Origin: JBFXAM01 sp050184295
GTDB lineage: Bacteria > Planctomycetota > Phycisphaerae > UBA1845 > Fen-1342
Length of the DNA: 64,000 nt
Reading direction: 5' to 3'
Assembly (NCBI GenBank): GCA_050184295.1
Contig: JBFXAM010000003.1
Coordinates: 1-64,000, forward strand
How positions within the stretch are numbered: the first letter of the stretch is position 1; each line of letters begins with the position of its first letter. This document shows positions 42,788 through 51,408 of the stretch, piece by piece. Under the pieces are notes generated by a model that was given only the letters and a program-made list of their open reading frames with translations, did not search any database and was not told where the DNA came from. The translations under genes and the position numbers were made by a program.

Positions 42788-45094
42788 ATGTCCGCTACGC
42801 CTGGCGATTCCTGGGTCCGCACCGAACTCGACATCCGCGGGATGCACTGCGCCGGCTGTGTCGCCAATGTCGAGTCCGCGCTGCGCAAGCAGCCGAACGT
42901 CGCTGCCGCCGCAGTCAGCTTGCTGACGCAGCGCGGAGTCGTCTGGACCCACGGCCCCGCACCCGACCCCGCGACCCTCGTGGCGGCGGTGCGGACCGCG
43001 GGCTACGAGGCCGCCCCGGCAGCCGCCGCCCCGCTCGTCGACCGGGCCGCGGAGCGCGTCGCCGAGCTGCGCCGTCAACGACTCCGGATTCTCGCGGCGC
43101 TCGTGCTCGGCGCCCCGGTGATCCTGCCGCACCTGGCCGCGCTGCTGCCTCTGACCGCGCGGGCGGCCGGCATGCTGCACTGGGTGCACACGCCAGTCGG
43201 CGGTGTCGTGCAGGCGCTGCTGACGCTGGGAGTGTTCGCCGCGGCGGCGGGCGAGATGTTCGCGGGCGCGCTGCGCGGTTTGCGGCACGGCGCCGCGAAC
43301 ATGGACCTGCTGGTTGCCCTGGGTGCGGGGGTGTCGTTCGCGAGCGGAGTCGCCGGCCTGGTGTTCGGGATGCCGACGCTGGTCGTTTTCGACAGCGCGG
43401 TGCTGATCGTGCTCTTCGTGGCGGTCGGAAAACACCTGGAATCGCGCGCTCGCGGGCGCGCCACCCAGGCGCTTGAAGCGCTCTTCGCGCGGCTGCCAAA
43501 AACGGCGCTGCGTGTCGCGGCCTTTGGAGAGCGCCGGCCCGACCCCGAGCCGGTGGCGATTCCGGTCGAAGCCGTGCACGTCGGCGACACGGTGCGACTG
43601 ATCGCACACGAGCCCGTCCCGGTCGACGGCAAGATCACCCGCGGGCGCGTGAGCGTCGACGAATCGCTGCTTACGGGGGAGTCAATCCCTGTCGAACGCG
43701 GCGTCGGCGACGAAGTGCGCGGCGGGACGCGCGTCGCGGATGGCCGCGCGGACATCCGTGCGACCGCGACCGCCGGCGAGTCCGCCGCGGCGCGCGTGGC
43801 CCGGCTGGTCGAGGAGGCCCAGGCGACGAAGGCGCCGGCGCAGCGGCTGGCGGATCGCGTTGCGGCACGGTTTGTGCCCGCGATCGTCGCGCTGGCGATG
43901 CTCACGTTTGTCGGCTGGTGGATCCAGTCGCCGGCGGCGCCCGCATGGGCCCTGGAGCGTGCGATCACGGTGCTCGTTGTTGCGTGCCCGTGTGCGCTCG
44001 GGCTCGCGATCCCCACCGCGGTGCTGGTCGCGACCTCGCGCGCCGCGGAATCCCGCGTGCTGGTGCGCGACGCGGCGACTCTCGAAGCGCTCGGACATGT
44101 CCGGGAAGTGCTGCTCGACAAGACCGGCACGCTCACGCTGGGGCGCCCGCGCGTCAGTGCGATTGTCGCCACCGACCTCCCGGCCCGCGACGCGAGCAGC
44201 CCGCGCGCGTCGGCTGCCGAGCGTGCGGATCGACTCCTGGCGCTGGCGGCGTCCGTGGAGCAGCGCCACGCGCATCCGTTGGCGAGCGCCCTCGTCGCTG
44301 CCGCCGGCGAGCGCGGGCTTTCGCTGCGCGACGTCGCCGAATTCAGCTCGCGCCCCGGCGCCGGCGTGCGCGGGATCGTCGACGGCGCGACGGTCGTCGT
44401 CGGCAGCGCCGCGTGGCTCGCGGAAAACGGCGTGCCGGCGCCGCCAACGAGCGCTGCACACGCGTCGTCGGAACCCGCCGCGGAGGCCGGCTCGGTCGTG
44501 CGCGTCGCGATCGACGGCGCGACGGCCGGCGAGTTCATCCTGAACGACGAGCTGCACCCGGACGCCGTCCAGGCGGTCGCCGAACTCCACGCGCTCGACG
44601 TACGAACGCGTGTCCTGTCCGGTGATCGCGAGGCCGCGGTGCGGGCGGTCGCGGAGCTTGTCCGCGTCGACGCGTGGGAGGCGGCGCTGTCGCCGGCGGC
44701 CAAGCTCGAGCGCGTGCGGCAGCGGGTCGCGCAGCGCGGCCAGACACCGGCCGCGCGGCTCGTGGCGATGGTCGGCGACGGCATCAACGACGCCCCCGCG
44801 CTGGCGGCGGCAGACGTTGGGATAGCCATCGGCACCGGCGCGGACGTCGCCCGCGAGGCGGCCGACGTGTGCCTGCTGACCCACGACCCGCGGCTGGTTG
44901 CGACCGCGATCCGCATTTCCCGCGCCGCGGCCCGGGTCATGCGCCAAAACCTGGTCTGGGCGTTCGGCTACAACCTCATCATGCTGCCTGCCGCGATCCT
45001 CACCGCGCTGCCGCCGGCGATCGCCACTGCGGCGATGATGATGAGCTCGTTCACGGTGGTGGCGAACTCGCTGCGGCTGCGCCGGGCGGGCTGA
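42788..45094 (+). CDS. copA: Copper-exporting P1B-type ATPase
   Basis: A 768-aa heavy-metal ATPase. The N-terminal metal-binding domain has GMHCAGC (Cys21, Cys24); the transport site is CPC (400-402); the phosphorylated Asp444 is in DKTGTLT; the nucleotide-binding His is in HAHPLASALV; the hinge motif GDGINDAPAL is intact. Six or more transmembrane segments surround these. CPC plus the C-terminal helix pattern (MRQNLVWAFGYNLIMLP, MMMSSFTVVANSLRLRR) identify a Cu(I) exporter. ATG 42788 lies close to the domain start and has only a weak Shine-Dalgarno sequence. No metallochaperone or regulator gene is adjacent. It diverges from the secretin gene. Confidence 0.95.
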   Translation: MSATPGDSWVRTELDIRGMHCAGCVANVESALRKQPNVAAAAVSLLTQRGVVWTHGPAPDPATLVAAVRTAGYEAAPAAAAPLVDRAAERVAELRRQRLRILAALVLGAPVILPHLAALLPLTARAAGMLHWVHTPVGGVVQALLTLGVFAAAAGEMFAGALRGLRHGAANMDLLVALGAGVSFASGVAGLVFGMPTLVVFDSAVLIVLFVAVGKHLESRARGRATQALEALFARLPKTALRVAAFGERRPDPEPVAIPVEAVHVGDTVRLIAHEPVPVDGKITRGRVSVDESLLTGESIPVERGVGDEVRGGTRVADGRADIRATATAGESAAARVARLVEEAQATKAPAQRLADRVAARFVPAIVALAMLTFVGWWIQSPAAPAWALERAITVLVVACPCALGLAIPTAVLVATSRAAESRVLVRDAATLEALGHVREVLLDKTGTLTLGRPRVSAIVATDLPARDASSPRASAAERADRLLALAASVEQRHAHPLASALVAAAGERGLSLRDVAEFSSRPGAGVRGIVDGATVVVGSAAWLAENGVPAPPTSAAHASSEPAAEAGSVVRVAIDGATAGEFILNDELHPDAVQAVAELHALDVRTRVLSGDREAAVRAVAELVRVDAWEAALSPAAKLERVRQRVAQRGQTPAARLVAMVGDGINDAPALAAADVGIAIGTGADVAREAADVCLLTHDPRLVATAIRISRAAARVMRQNLVWAFGYNLIMLPAAILTALPPAIATAAMMMSSFTVVANSLRLRRAG

Positions 45095-45130
45095 GAATCC
45101 GCGCACCGACCGCGTCCGGGGCGGCGATTC

Positions 45131-45160
45131 TCGACCGTAATCGGGGCGACGTGTTATATT
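45131..45160 (+). promoter_or_regulatory. Extended -10 promoter of the sigma factor gene
   Basis: TGTTATATT (45152-45160) is an extended -10 (TG-n-TATATT); a weak -35 TCGACC lies at 45131-45136, 18 nt upstream. The predicted leader to ATG 45209 is about 40 nt. Confidence 0.5.
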
Positions 45161-45208
45161 CGCACCCATTGGGGCGTGTTCGACGGCTGCTGGAGCCGGG
45201 GAGGCCGC

Positions 45209-45847
45209 ATGTCCGCTCAAGAGACCGATGACGACGCGCTGATCGCGCAAGCGATCGGCGGCGACCGCTGGTCGCTCGAACAGTTGCTGTTGCGACACCA
45301 TGACCGATTGCTCGCGTCGATGGCGCGCAAGATGCCCAGCGACCTGGCGGGGACCGTGACGGCGGAGGACATCGCGCAGGAGGCGTACGTCGTCGCGTTT
45401 CGCGAGATTGCGAGCTTTGAGAATCGCGGGCGCGACTCGTTCTACCGCTGGCTCCAGAAGATCGCCGAACATCGCCTCTTCGACAGCATCAAAACGCAGC
45501 GGGCGGCGAAGCGCGGCGGGGGGCGAACGGCGCTCGACGGCGACATCGGCGGCGCCGGCAGCGAAGTGCTCCAGTTGCTCGACCTGCTCGCGGCGCACTC
45601 GCGCACGCCGAGCCGCGTCGCGGCGATCGACGAAGCGACGCGCGCGATCCAGCAGGCGCTGGCGAAGCTTGCGGACGACTATCGCGTGGTGCTGACGATG
45701 CGGTTTATCGAAGGCAAGCCCGTCGCCGACGTGGCGACTCAAATGAACCGCACGGAGGGCGCGATTCACATGCTCTGTCACCGCGCGCTCGAACAGTTGC
45801 GGCACGCGATGGGCGACTCGTCGGCATTCTTCAGCCGCCGAAGCTGA
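45209..45847 (+). CDS. ECF-type RNA polymerase sigma factor
   Basis: 212 aa with sigma region 2 (TAEDIAQEAYVVAFREIASFENRGRDSFYRWLQKIAEHRLFD) and a C-terminal region 4 helix-turn-helix (GKPVADVATQMNRTEGAIHMLCHRAL). Region 3 is missing, as in ECF factors; a slightly long linker (AAKRGGGRTALDG...) joins them. It would redirect RNA polymerase to a specific regulon. No anti-sigma gene lies next to it, which is common for planctomycete sigma factors regulated by kinases. ATG 45209 has GGGGAGG five nt upstream. It converges on 45915-46844. Confidence 0.92.
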   Translation: MSAQETDDDALIAQAIGGDRWSLEQLLLRHHDRLLASMARKMPSDLAGTVTAEDIAQEAYVVAFREIASFENRGRDSFYRWLQKIAEHRLFDSIKTQRAAKRGGGRTALDGDIGGAGSEVLQLLDLLAAHSRTPSRVAAIDEATRAIQQALAKLADDYRVVLTMRFIEGKPVADVATQMNRTEGAIHMLCHRALEQLRHAMGDSSAFFSRRS

Positions 45848-45877
45848 GCGCCACACTGCGCACCGCGCCGCTCGCAC

Positions 45878-45914
45878 GCCGCCGGCATGCGCCTGCCATT
45901 CGGCCGCCGGCGGC
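45878..45914. terminator. Inverted repeat between converging genes
   Basis: GCCGCCGGC (45878-45886) and GCCGGCGGC (45906-45914) form a perfect 9-bp stem with a 19-nt loop, in the 67-bp gap between the sigma factor and the orphan gene. Bidirectional termination is inferred. Confidence 0.45.
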
Positions 45915-46844
45915 TCAGCTCGGCTTCGACTTGAACAAGCTCAGCGCCGAGGCCACCCCCTTCGCATGCTTCGGGACGTGCCTGAGCATCGCCAGCACGG
46001 CGTCGACGCTTTTCGCCCACGCAATCGCGTTGCTCATGTGAAGCCCCGGCGTTGTAAATCCGCGCCCGGCGCCCGAACTCTCGTCGAACAAGGGTGTCTG
46101 TGCCGCGATCGTCTGCGCCGGGACGCCGAGCTCCACCAGACGCTTGCGGAGTGGGTCGAAGTCGAGTGTCTGCACATTGCTAGGCGTGGAGTTGCTTGAC
46201 CACCACCTCGCGTCGCGATCGTGCAGCCAGCCAATCCACAGCGCCAGCTCCGCGCCCGGGACGAGCACGCCTTCCGTGGCGCCGCGTGGAATGTCGGTGA
46301 AAAACGGCGAGTTCTTCAGCGCCGATCGAACGCGGTTCGCGACGTCCGCGCTGATCGATGATCCGGACGCCTTCAAGCCGGCCGCCAGCCCGCTCATCGC
46401 GCTCGTCCAGCGCAGAAACGTCTCGCGCAGTTTCGACCCGACATAGGTCGGACTGCGACCGACCGGCCCGAATGCGTCCGGCGCACTCGGTGCCGCCGCG
46501 AGATCAACGAGGCCGCCGGCAATTGCTTCTCCCGACTTCTCCCCCAACTGGTCGATCGCAGGCTTGAGTCGGGTCGTCGCTGGCGGCGGCTTGAACCACC
46601 CGACAACGTTGTCCGCGATCGGGCCGAGGATGCCAACGGTGAGGATGGTGAGCGCGAAGGCCATCCGGTCGTTCTCAGTCTGTTCGCGCGCGGCGATCTT
46701 CTGCTTGATTGCGTTGAGCAATTGTTGCTGGCGGTTGTACGCCGTGTCGTAGGCCTGTAATGCGGTCTCGGCAAAGATGGCCCACTGGGTACCCGCGCGA
46801 TCAATGTCGCGCTCCAGGTCGTTGAGAATCTCGGTCGCCGTCAT
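45915..46844 (-). CDS. Orphan protein with coiled N-terminus and one membrane segment
   Basis: 309 aa, no recognised family. Residues 1-60 are a long amphipathic helix (NDLERDIDRAGTQWAIFAE, then AYNRQQQLLNAIKQKIA), followed by one hydrophobic stretch (MAFALTILTVGILGPIADNVV) and a soluble domain of about 220 residues with a Trp-rich segment (LALWIGWLHDRDARWW). No signal peptide is present. Residue composition is less Arg/Ala-rich than the neighbours. ATG 46844 has GGAGG upstream at good spacing, supporting expression. Context (between a sigma factor and a secreted protease, both on the other strand) gives no clue; a membrane-inserting effector is one possibility. Confidence 0.6.
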   Translation of the reverse strand: MTATEILNDLERDIDRAGTQWAIFAETALQAYDTAYNRQQQLLNAIKQKIAAREQTENDRMAFALTILTVGILGPIADNVVGWFKPPPATTRLKPAIDQLGEKSGEAIAGGLVDLAAAPSAPDAFGPVGRSPTYVGSKLRETFLRWTSAMSGLAAGLKASGSSISADVANRVRSALKNSPFFTDIPRGATEGVLVPGAELALWIGWLHDRDARWWSSNSTPSNVQTLDFDPLRKRLVELGVPAQTIAAQTPLFDESSGAGRGFTTPGLHMSNAIAWAKSVDAVLAMLRHVPKHAKGVASALSLFKSKPS

Positions 46845-47180
46845 GGCAGACCTCCAGGCTTTGGATACCGCTTAGCGCCCACGCAGACGCATCGTTTCCA
46901 AGTGCGAACAGCGCGCGCTACTCACGAAAGGAACCGTGCGCGGCGCCCGAACGAACAAGGATATCAAGGATGCGTCTCGTCGGCGAACTCTCGCCCCGCG
47001 GCGCGCCGACGACCGCGTACCCAAGTGTGGTGACGAGCTCGCCGGAGTGCGGGCGCGGTAGTGCGCCCATCCGCATGCCGGTGGGGAGGTTCAGAGCCGC
47101 CGCTGTCGCGCTCGGCCACCGCAGCGCCGACGCGCCGCGCGCGCCGTCGCGATTGCGTACCTGCGGAATCCGGTTTTTTG
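46845..47180. other. Divergent region between the orphan and protease genes
   Basis: Together with 47181-47308 this is a 464-bp gap between divergent genes. Frames through it are Arg-rich and not credible as protein. I see no promoter for the leftward gene. The candidate promoter for the protease lies just to the right. Confidence 0.4.
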
Positions 47181-47210
47181 TTGCAATCCGCACCGCGCCG
47201 GGTCTAGATT
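47181..47210 (+). promoter_or_regulatory. Candidate promoter of the dockerin-tailed protease
   Basis: TTGCAA (47181-47186, four of six), an 18-nt spacer and TAGATT (47205-47210, four of six). The predicted leader to ATG 47309 is about 90 nt. Confidence 0.4.
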
Positions 47211-47308
47211 GGGAGTCAGGGTGTCCGGGAATCTCAACTCCTGTCTCGATTTCTGTGGTCGAGCACCGGGCATGTCTTTGTTTGCACCGTCCCACTTGGA
47301 GGCAACGA

Positions 47309-50300
47309 ATGCAAAACCCACGCACTTCGGCCGGCTGGCTGGCCACCCTTGGATGCACGCTGGCGCTCCAGGGCGCCTTCGCTCAAACTCCGCCTCGAGA
47401 TGCGACGCCCATCACCGCCGACCAGGCGCCGGGTGTGGACGGGTACGTCGTTGTGGATATCGACCTGCCCGCCAAGCCGCAGCTCATGCCTCCATCCATC
47501 GAGTTCGGCATCGAATTCCCCTATGTGCCCAGCTACGGCCGCGAGCCGATCGACCTGGTCGCGACGCTGAACGAGGACGCGGCGGACGCGGCGTCAGGCG
47601 ACAAGTCGTTGCGGTACGGCCTGCGGCGGGACTTGCCCGTACGCATTAAGGATGGCGAGTGGTACACGCTGCCGAACGACGCGGGTCGCGTGTGGGTGGT
47701 CGAGCTTTACGCGCCGGAGGCCGTGGGCTTGCGCGTCCGCTTCGCCGATCTGGATCTTCCGGACGGCGCAGCGATTTTTGCGTATTCGCTCAGCCATCCG
47801 GAGATCGTCGCGGGCCCGTTCTATGAGCGGGGTCCGCTCGCGAACAAGGAGGCGTGGACGCAGACGCTCTTCGGCGAGCGCGTCCGCATCGAGTACCGCA
47901 CGCCGATGAAGGACTACCCGGCTGAGTTCGAGCCGTTCTTCATCGATCACTATCAGCACATTTATCGCGACCTGGCGAGCCCGGCGATCGCCGGTCAGGC
48001 GGCCTGCCCCGATGCGATGTGCCTCGCGGCCGCGTGGGACGCGGCCCGCCGGGCGTCGTCCGGCATCGGCAACGTCGGCAGCAATAGCCTCTATTGCTCG
48101 GGGACGATGCTCGCGACCACCGCGGGCGACAACACGCCGCTGTTCATGACCGCGAACCACTGCCTGAGCACGGCCGGCGCGGCGAGCAGCGCGGAAATCT
48201 ACTACCTGTATCAGCGGGCGGCGTGCGACAGCGGGACGATCCCGTCGCTGGCGTCGGTGCCGCAAGCGGCGCCCTGCACGCTCGTTTCGACCAGCGCGAC
48301 GTCGGATTACACGCTCCTGATGGTGGAAGGCACGATGCCGAACCCGCGGAGCAACTATGGCTTCGCGGGCTGGCAGTCGGGCAACATCGCGAACGGCACG
48401 ACTTGTACGGGCATTCATCATCCCGCGGGCAACTACAAGCGCTACGCGCCGGGCAGCAAGCAGGCCGACGACGGCCCGTGCGCGTCGGACGACATCAACA
48501 TCGACTGGAACGCGAGCGAGCCAACCGGCGGGACCGAACCGGGTTCCTCGGGCTCGGGCGTGTTCCGCAACAGCGATCAGCGCTGGTTCGGCCAGTTGCA
48601 CTGCGGGCCGTCCTCGTGCGAGAGCCCCAGCAGCGACGGGTACGGCGAAGGCGAGGCGACCCTGGCGGTCGCGGCGGTGTCGGCGGCGCTCGCGACCGGC
48701 TCGGATGATGGCTTCGAGGACAACGACACGTGTGCGACGGCGGAAAACCTCGCGCCGGGCACCTACACTGGCCTAATCATCAAGTACCCCGACGGCGGCA
48801 CGACCGACGGCGGCGACTGGTACCGCTTCAAGGTTCCCACGATGTCGACCATCACGGTCGATCTCAGTTTCACGCACAGCAACGGCGACGTGGACACCAC
48901 GATGTCCGCTAGCTGCGGCGGAACCCAGCTCGACGGCTCGTTCAGCGTCGGCAATACTGAGAACCTGACCTGGGCCAACACCGCCAGCACCGCCCAGGAC
49001 GTGTACGTCCGCGTCTATCTCTTCAGCGACTTCCGCAACAGCTACAACATGACGGTCGCCGTCACGTGCCCGGCAGGCAGCATCCCCGCGAGCAATAGCT
49101 GTGCGAACGCGATCGCGACGAGCAGCGGCGGAACGTACTCGGGCAACATCCTGTGTGCGACCAATGACGGCACCGCGACGTGTGGAGCGTCGGGAACGAA
49201 CCGCGACGTGTGGTACGAGTTCACCGCGCCGGCGGCGTGCGCCGGTACGCTCACTGTCGATACCTGCGGCACGCACGACATCGCCGGCACCGACACGGGC
49301 ATGGACACGGTGCTCTCGCTGCACTCGGCCTGCGGCGGGGCGCAGCTGACCTGCAACGATGACTCCGCCATCCCGGGCTGCACACAGAGCGGGCTGATTC
49401 GGGATTCGCTGGTCAGCACGGCGCTGGCTGCGGGCCAGAACGTCAAGATCCGCGTGTCCCACTTCAGTACCACCATCCGCGGCGGCAACTACATCCTGCA
49501 CGTCAACTTCACGCCGACCGGCAATCCCGCGAACGACGATTGTGTGAGCCCGACGACGCTGACGGGCGTTTCGGGTCAGCGCACCGGCAGCCTGCTCTGC
49601 GCGACCAATGACGGCACGGCAACGTGCGGTTCGTCGGGCTCGAACCCGGACGTGTGGTTCCGCTACACCGTTCCGAACCCCGGCTGCGCGGGCACGCTGA
49701 TCGTGGATACCTGCGGCACGAACGACGCGCCCGGTGCGAATCTCGGCACCGACACCGTGCTCGCGGCCTTCGACGCCTGCGGCGGGACGCAGCTCGCGTG
49801 CAACGACGATCACCCCGGCGCGAATCCATGCACGGGCGAGGTGGCGCCGAACTACGACTCGCGCATCACCGTCGATCTCGCGGCCGGCGGCACGGTGCTG
49901 ATCCGGCTCTCGCACTTCAGCAGCAGCATGAACGCCGGCAATTACATCCTGAACTACCAGTATGTCGCCAGCGGCACGGCACCGACCAACGATGCCTGTG
50001 CGGCGGCGAATGTGCTGACCGGGACTTCCGGGCAGCGCACCGGCAGCCTCTGTCAGGCGACGAACGACGGCACGGCGACCTGTGGTGCGTCGGCGACGAA
50101 TCGCGACGTGTGGTTCACGTTCACCGCGCCCGCCGGCTGCACCGGTACGCTGGCGGTTGACACGTGCGGGACGAATGACGCACCCGGTGCGAATCTCGGC
50201 ACCGACACGGTCCTCGCGGCGTTTGACGCCTGCGGCGGGACGCAGCTCGCGTGCAACGATGACCACCCGGGCGCGAATCCGTGCACCGGCGAGGTGTCGC

Positions 50301-51256
50301 CGAACTATGACTCGCGAATCACCGTGAGCATGGTCGCGGGACAGAATGTGCGCATCCGGTTGTCGCACTTCTCAGGCTCGCTCAATGCCGGCAACTACAT
50401 TCTGAATTACAGCTACACGATCGGCGGCGGACCCCCGCCGGCCAACGACAACTGCGCCAACGCGAACCTGCTGACGGGATCCTCCGGGCAGCGCACCGGC
50501 AACCTCTGCGACGCCACCAACGACGGCTCGTCGAGTTGCCGACCGACGCCGCTCAACCGCGACGTGTGGTTCCGATACACGAACACGGCCGCGTGCGACC
50601 GGCTGCTGACGGTCGACACGTGCGGGACGGTCGGGTCCGGCGGGATCGACGCGGTTGTCAACGCGTTCACCGCGTGCGGCGGGATCGAGATCGGCTGCAA
50701 TGACGACTTCGGCGGGCCGGGCTGCAACGCGCTCGATTCGCGCCTGTCCGTGGTCGTCGCGAGCGGCGCGAGCGTGGTCGTTCGGCTTTCGCACTTCGGC
50801 GGCGCGATCGGCAACGGCAGCTATATTCTGAATTACAGCGTGACTGCCGTTCCGGGCCTCGAAGGCGACATGAACTGCGACGGCGTCGTCAACAACTTCG
50901 ACATCGACCCGTTCGTCATCGCGCTGACGGATCCGGCCGCGTACGCCGCGGCGTTTCCGTGCTGCAACATCAACAACGCCGACATCAACAACGACGGGGC
51001 GGTGAACAACTTCGACATCGATCCGTTCGTGATCTGCCTGACCAACCCGCCGTGCCCGTATTCGGCGCGACGGGGCAAGTCAGATTGGACGACGATGACC
51101 CCCCGGCAGCGGCGCCGGGCGCAATCTGCGACCGTCGCCGCCCGCGTTTCCGCGAAGTCGGGTTCGAAAATTCGCCGCCGGCGCGTGAGCACCAGGCCGC
51201 GTTTTCACTCTGCGGAATGGGCTCCGTGTCGGTGGGGCTCGCAACGCCCGGCATGA
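47309..51256 (+). CDS. Secreted trypsin-like protease with tandem modules and dockerin-like tail
   Basis: 1315 aa. Signal peptide (WLATLGCTLALQGAFAQ); propeptide-like region to about 220; then a chymotrypsin-fold protease of the lysyl-endopeptidase type with His284 in TANHC, Asp333 in TSDYTLL and Ser414 in GSSGSGVF. A PPC-like domain (about 470-590) precedes four tandem Cys-rich beta modules of about 150 residues (DNA 49094-50860). The tail has two dockerin-like loops (MNCDGVVNNFDIDPFVIAL, NNDGAVNNFDIDPFVICL). After PCP, where the related protein stops, the frame continues through TAT for 65 Arg-rich residues. ATG 47309 has GGAGG eight nt upstream. It is probably secreted and retained at the surface. 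Confidence 0.9.
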   Translation: MQNPRTSAGWLATLGCTLALQGAFAQTPPRDATPITADQAPGVDGYVVVDIDLPAKPQLMPPSIEFGIEFPYVPSYGREPIDLVATLNEDAADAASGDKSLRYGLRRDLPVRIKDGEWYTLPNDAGRVWVVELYAPEAVGLRVRFADLDLPDGAAIFAYSLSHPEIVAGPFYERGPLANKEAWTQTLFGERVRIEYRTPMKDYPAEFEPFFIDHYQHIYRDLASPAIAGQAACPDAMCLAAAWDAARRASSGIGNVGSNSLYCSGTMLATTAGDNTPLFMTANHCLSTAGAASSAEIYYLYQRAACDSGTIPSLASVPQAAPCTLVSTSATSDYTLLMVEGTMPNPRSNYGFAGWQSGNIANGTTCTGIHHPAGNYKRYAPGSKQADDGPCASDDINIDWNASEPTGGTEPGSSGSGVFRNSDQRWFGQLHCGPSSCESPSSDGYGEGEATLAVAAVSAALATGSDDGFEDNDTCATAENLAPGTYTGLIIKYPDGGTTDGGDWYRFKVPTMSTITVDLSFTHSNGDVDTTMSASCGGTQLDGSFSVGNTENLTWANTASTAQDVYVRVYLFSDFRNSYNMTVAVTCPAGSIPASNSCANAIATSSGGTYSGNILCATNDGTATCGASGTNRDVWYEFTAPAACAGTLTVDTCGTHDIAGTDTGMDTVLSLHSACGGAQLTCNDDSAIPGCTQSGLIRDSLVSTALAAGQNVKIRVSHFSTTIRGGNYILHVNFTPTGNPANDDCVSPTTLTGVSGQRTGSLLCATNDGTATCGSSGSNPDVWFRYTVPNPGCAGTLIVDTCGTNDAPGANLGTDTVLAAFDACGGTQLACNDDHPGANPCTGEVAPNYDSRITVDLAAGGTVLIRLSHFSSSMNAGNYILNYQYVASGTAPTNDACAAANVLTGTSGQRTGSLCQATNDGTATCGASATNRDVWFTFTAPAGCTGTLAVDTCGTNDAPGANLGTDTVLAAFDACGGTQLACNDDHPGANPCTGEVSPNYDSRITVSMVAGQNVRIRLSHFSGSLNAGNYILNYSYTIGGGPPPANDNCANANLLTGSSGQRTGNLCDATNDGSSSCRPTPLNRDVWFRYTNTAACDRLLTVDTCGTVGSGGIDAVVNAFTACGGIEIGCNDDFGGPGCNALDSRLSVVVASGASVVVRLSHFGGAIGNGSYILNYSVTAVPGLEGDMNCDGVVNNFDIDPFVIALTDPAAYAAAFPCCNINNADINNDGAVNNFDIDPFVICLTNPPCPYSARRGKSDWTTMTPRQRRRAQSATVAARVSAKSGSKIRRRRVSTRPRFHSAEWAPCRWGSQRPA
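49094..50860 (+). repeat. Four tandem module-coding repeats in the protease gene
   Basis: Units begin at about 49094, 49532, 49988 and 50444, with a period of 438-456 bp. Each encodes ND.CA...L...SG.RTG.LC.ATNDG..C ... DVWF..T ... VDTCGT ... AC.GG...CNDD ... V.IRLSHF....G.YILNY. Units 2 and 3 are nearly identical in protein over a 55-codon block. Confidence 0.85.
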
Positions 51257-51408
51257 GCGGGCCTCGCGGGCGCACCCGCGTGCCCGGCGCGCGGCCCCGC
51301 GGGGGGGCGCGCGTCGGGTCGCTCTGCGCCGTCCGCGGCCCCACGGTCTACAATGGGCACAGCGGCAACGCCGAGGTGGCGCGGGACGCGTATGCGAGGA
51401 GTCACGCC

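Noticed and set aside
49094..50860. Regularly spaced repeats considered as a CRISPR-like array
   Set aside because: Units are about 450 bp and encode protein domains in frame; there are no short direct repeats with spacers.
51321..51360. Full promoter for the TPR kinase at TACAAT 51349-51354
   Set aside because: No -35-like hexamer at 15-19 nt upstream and no TG extension; mentioned only as a possible -10.
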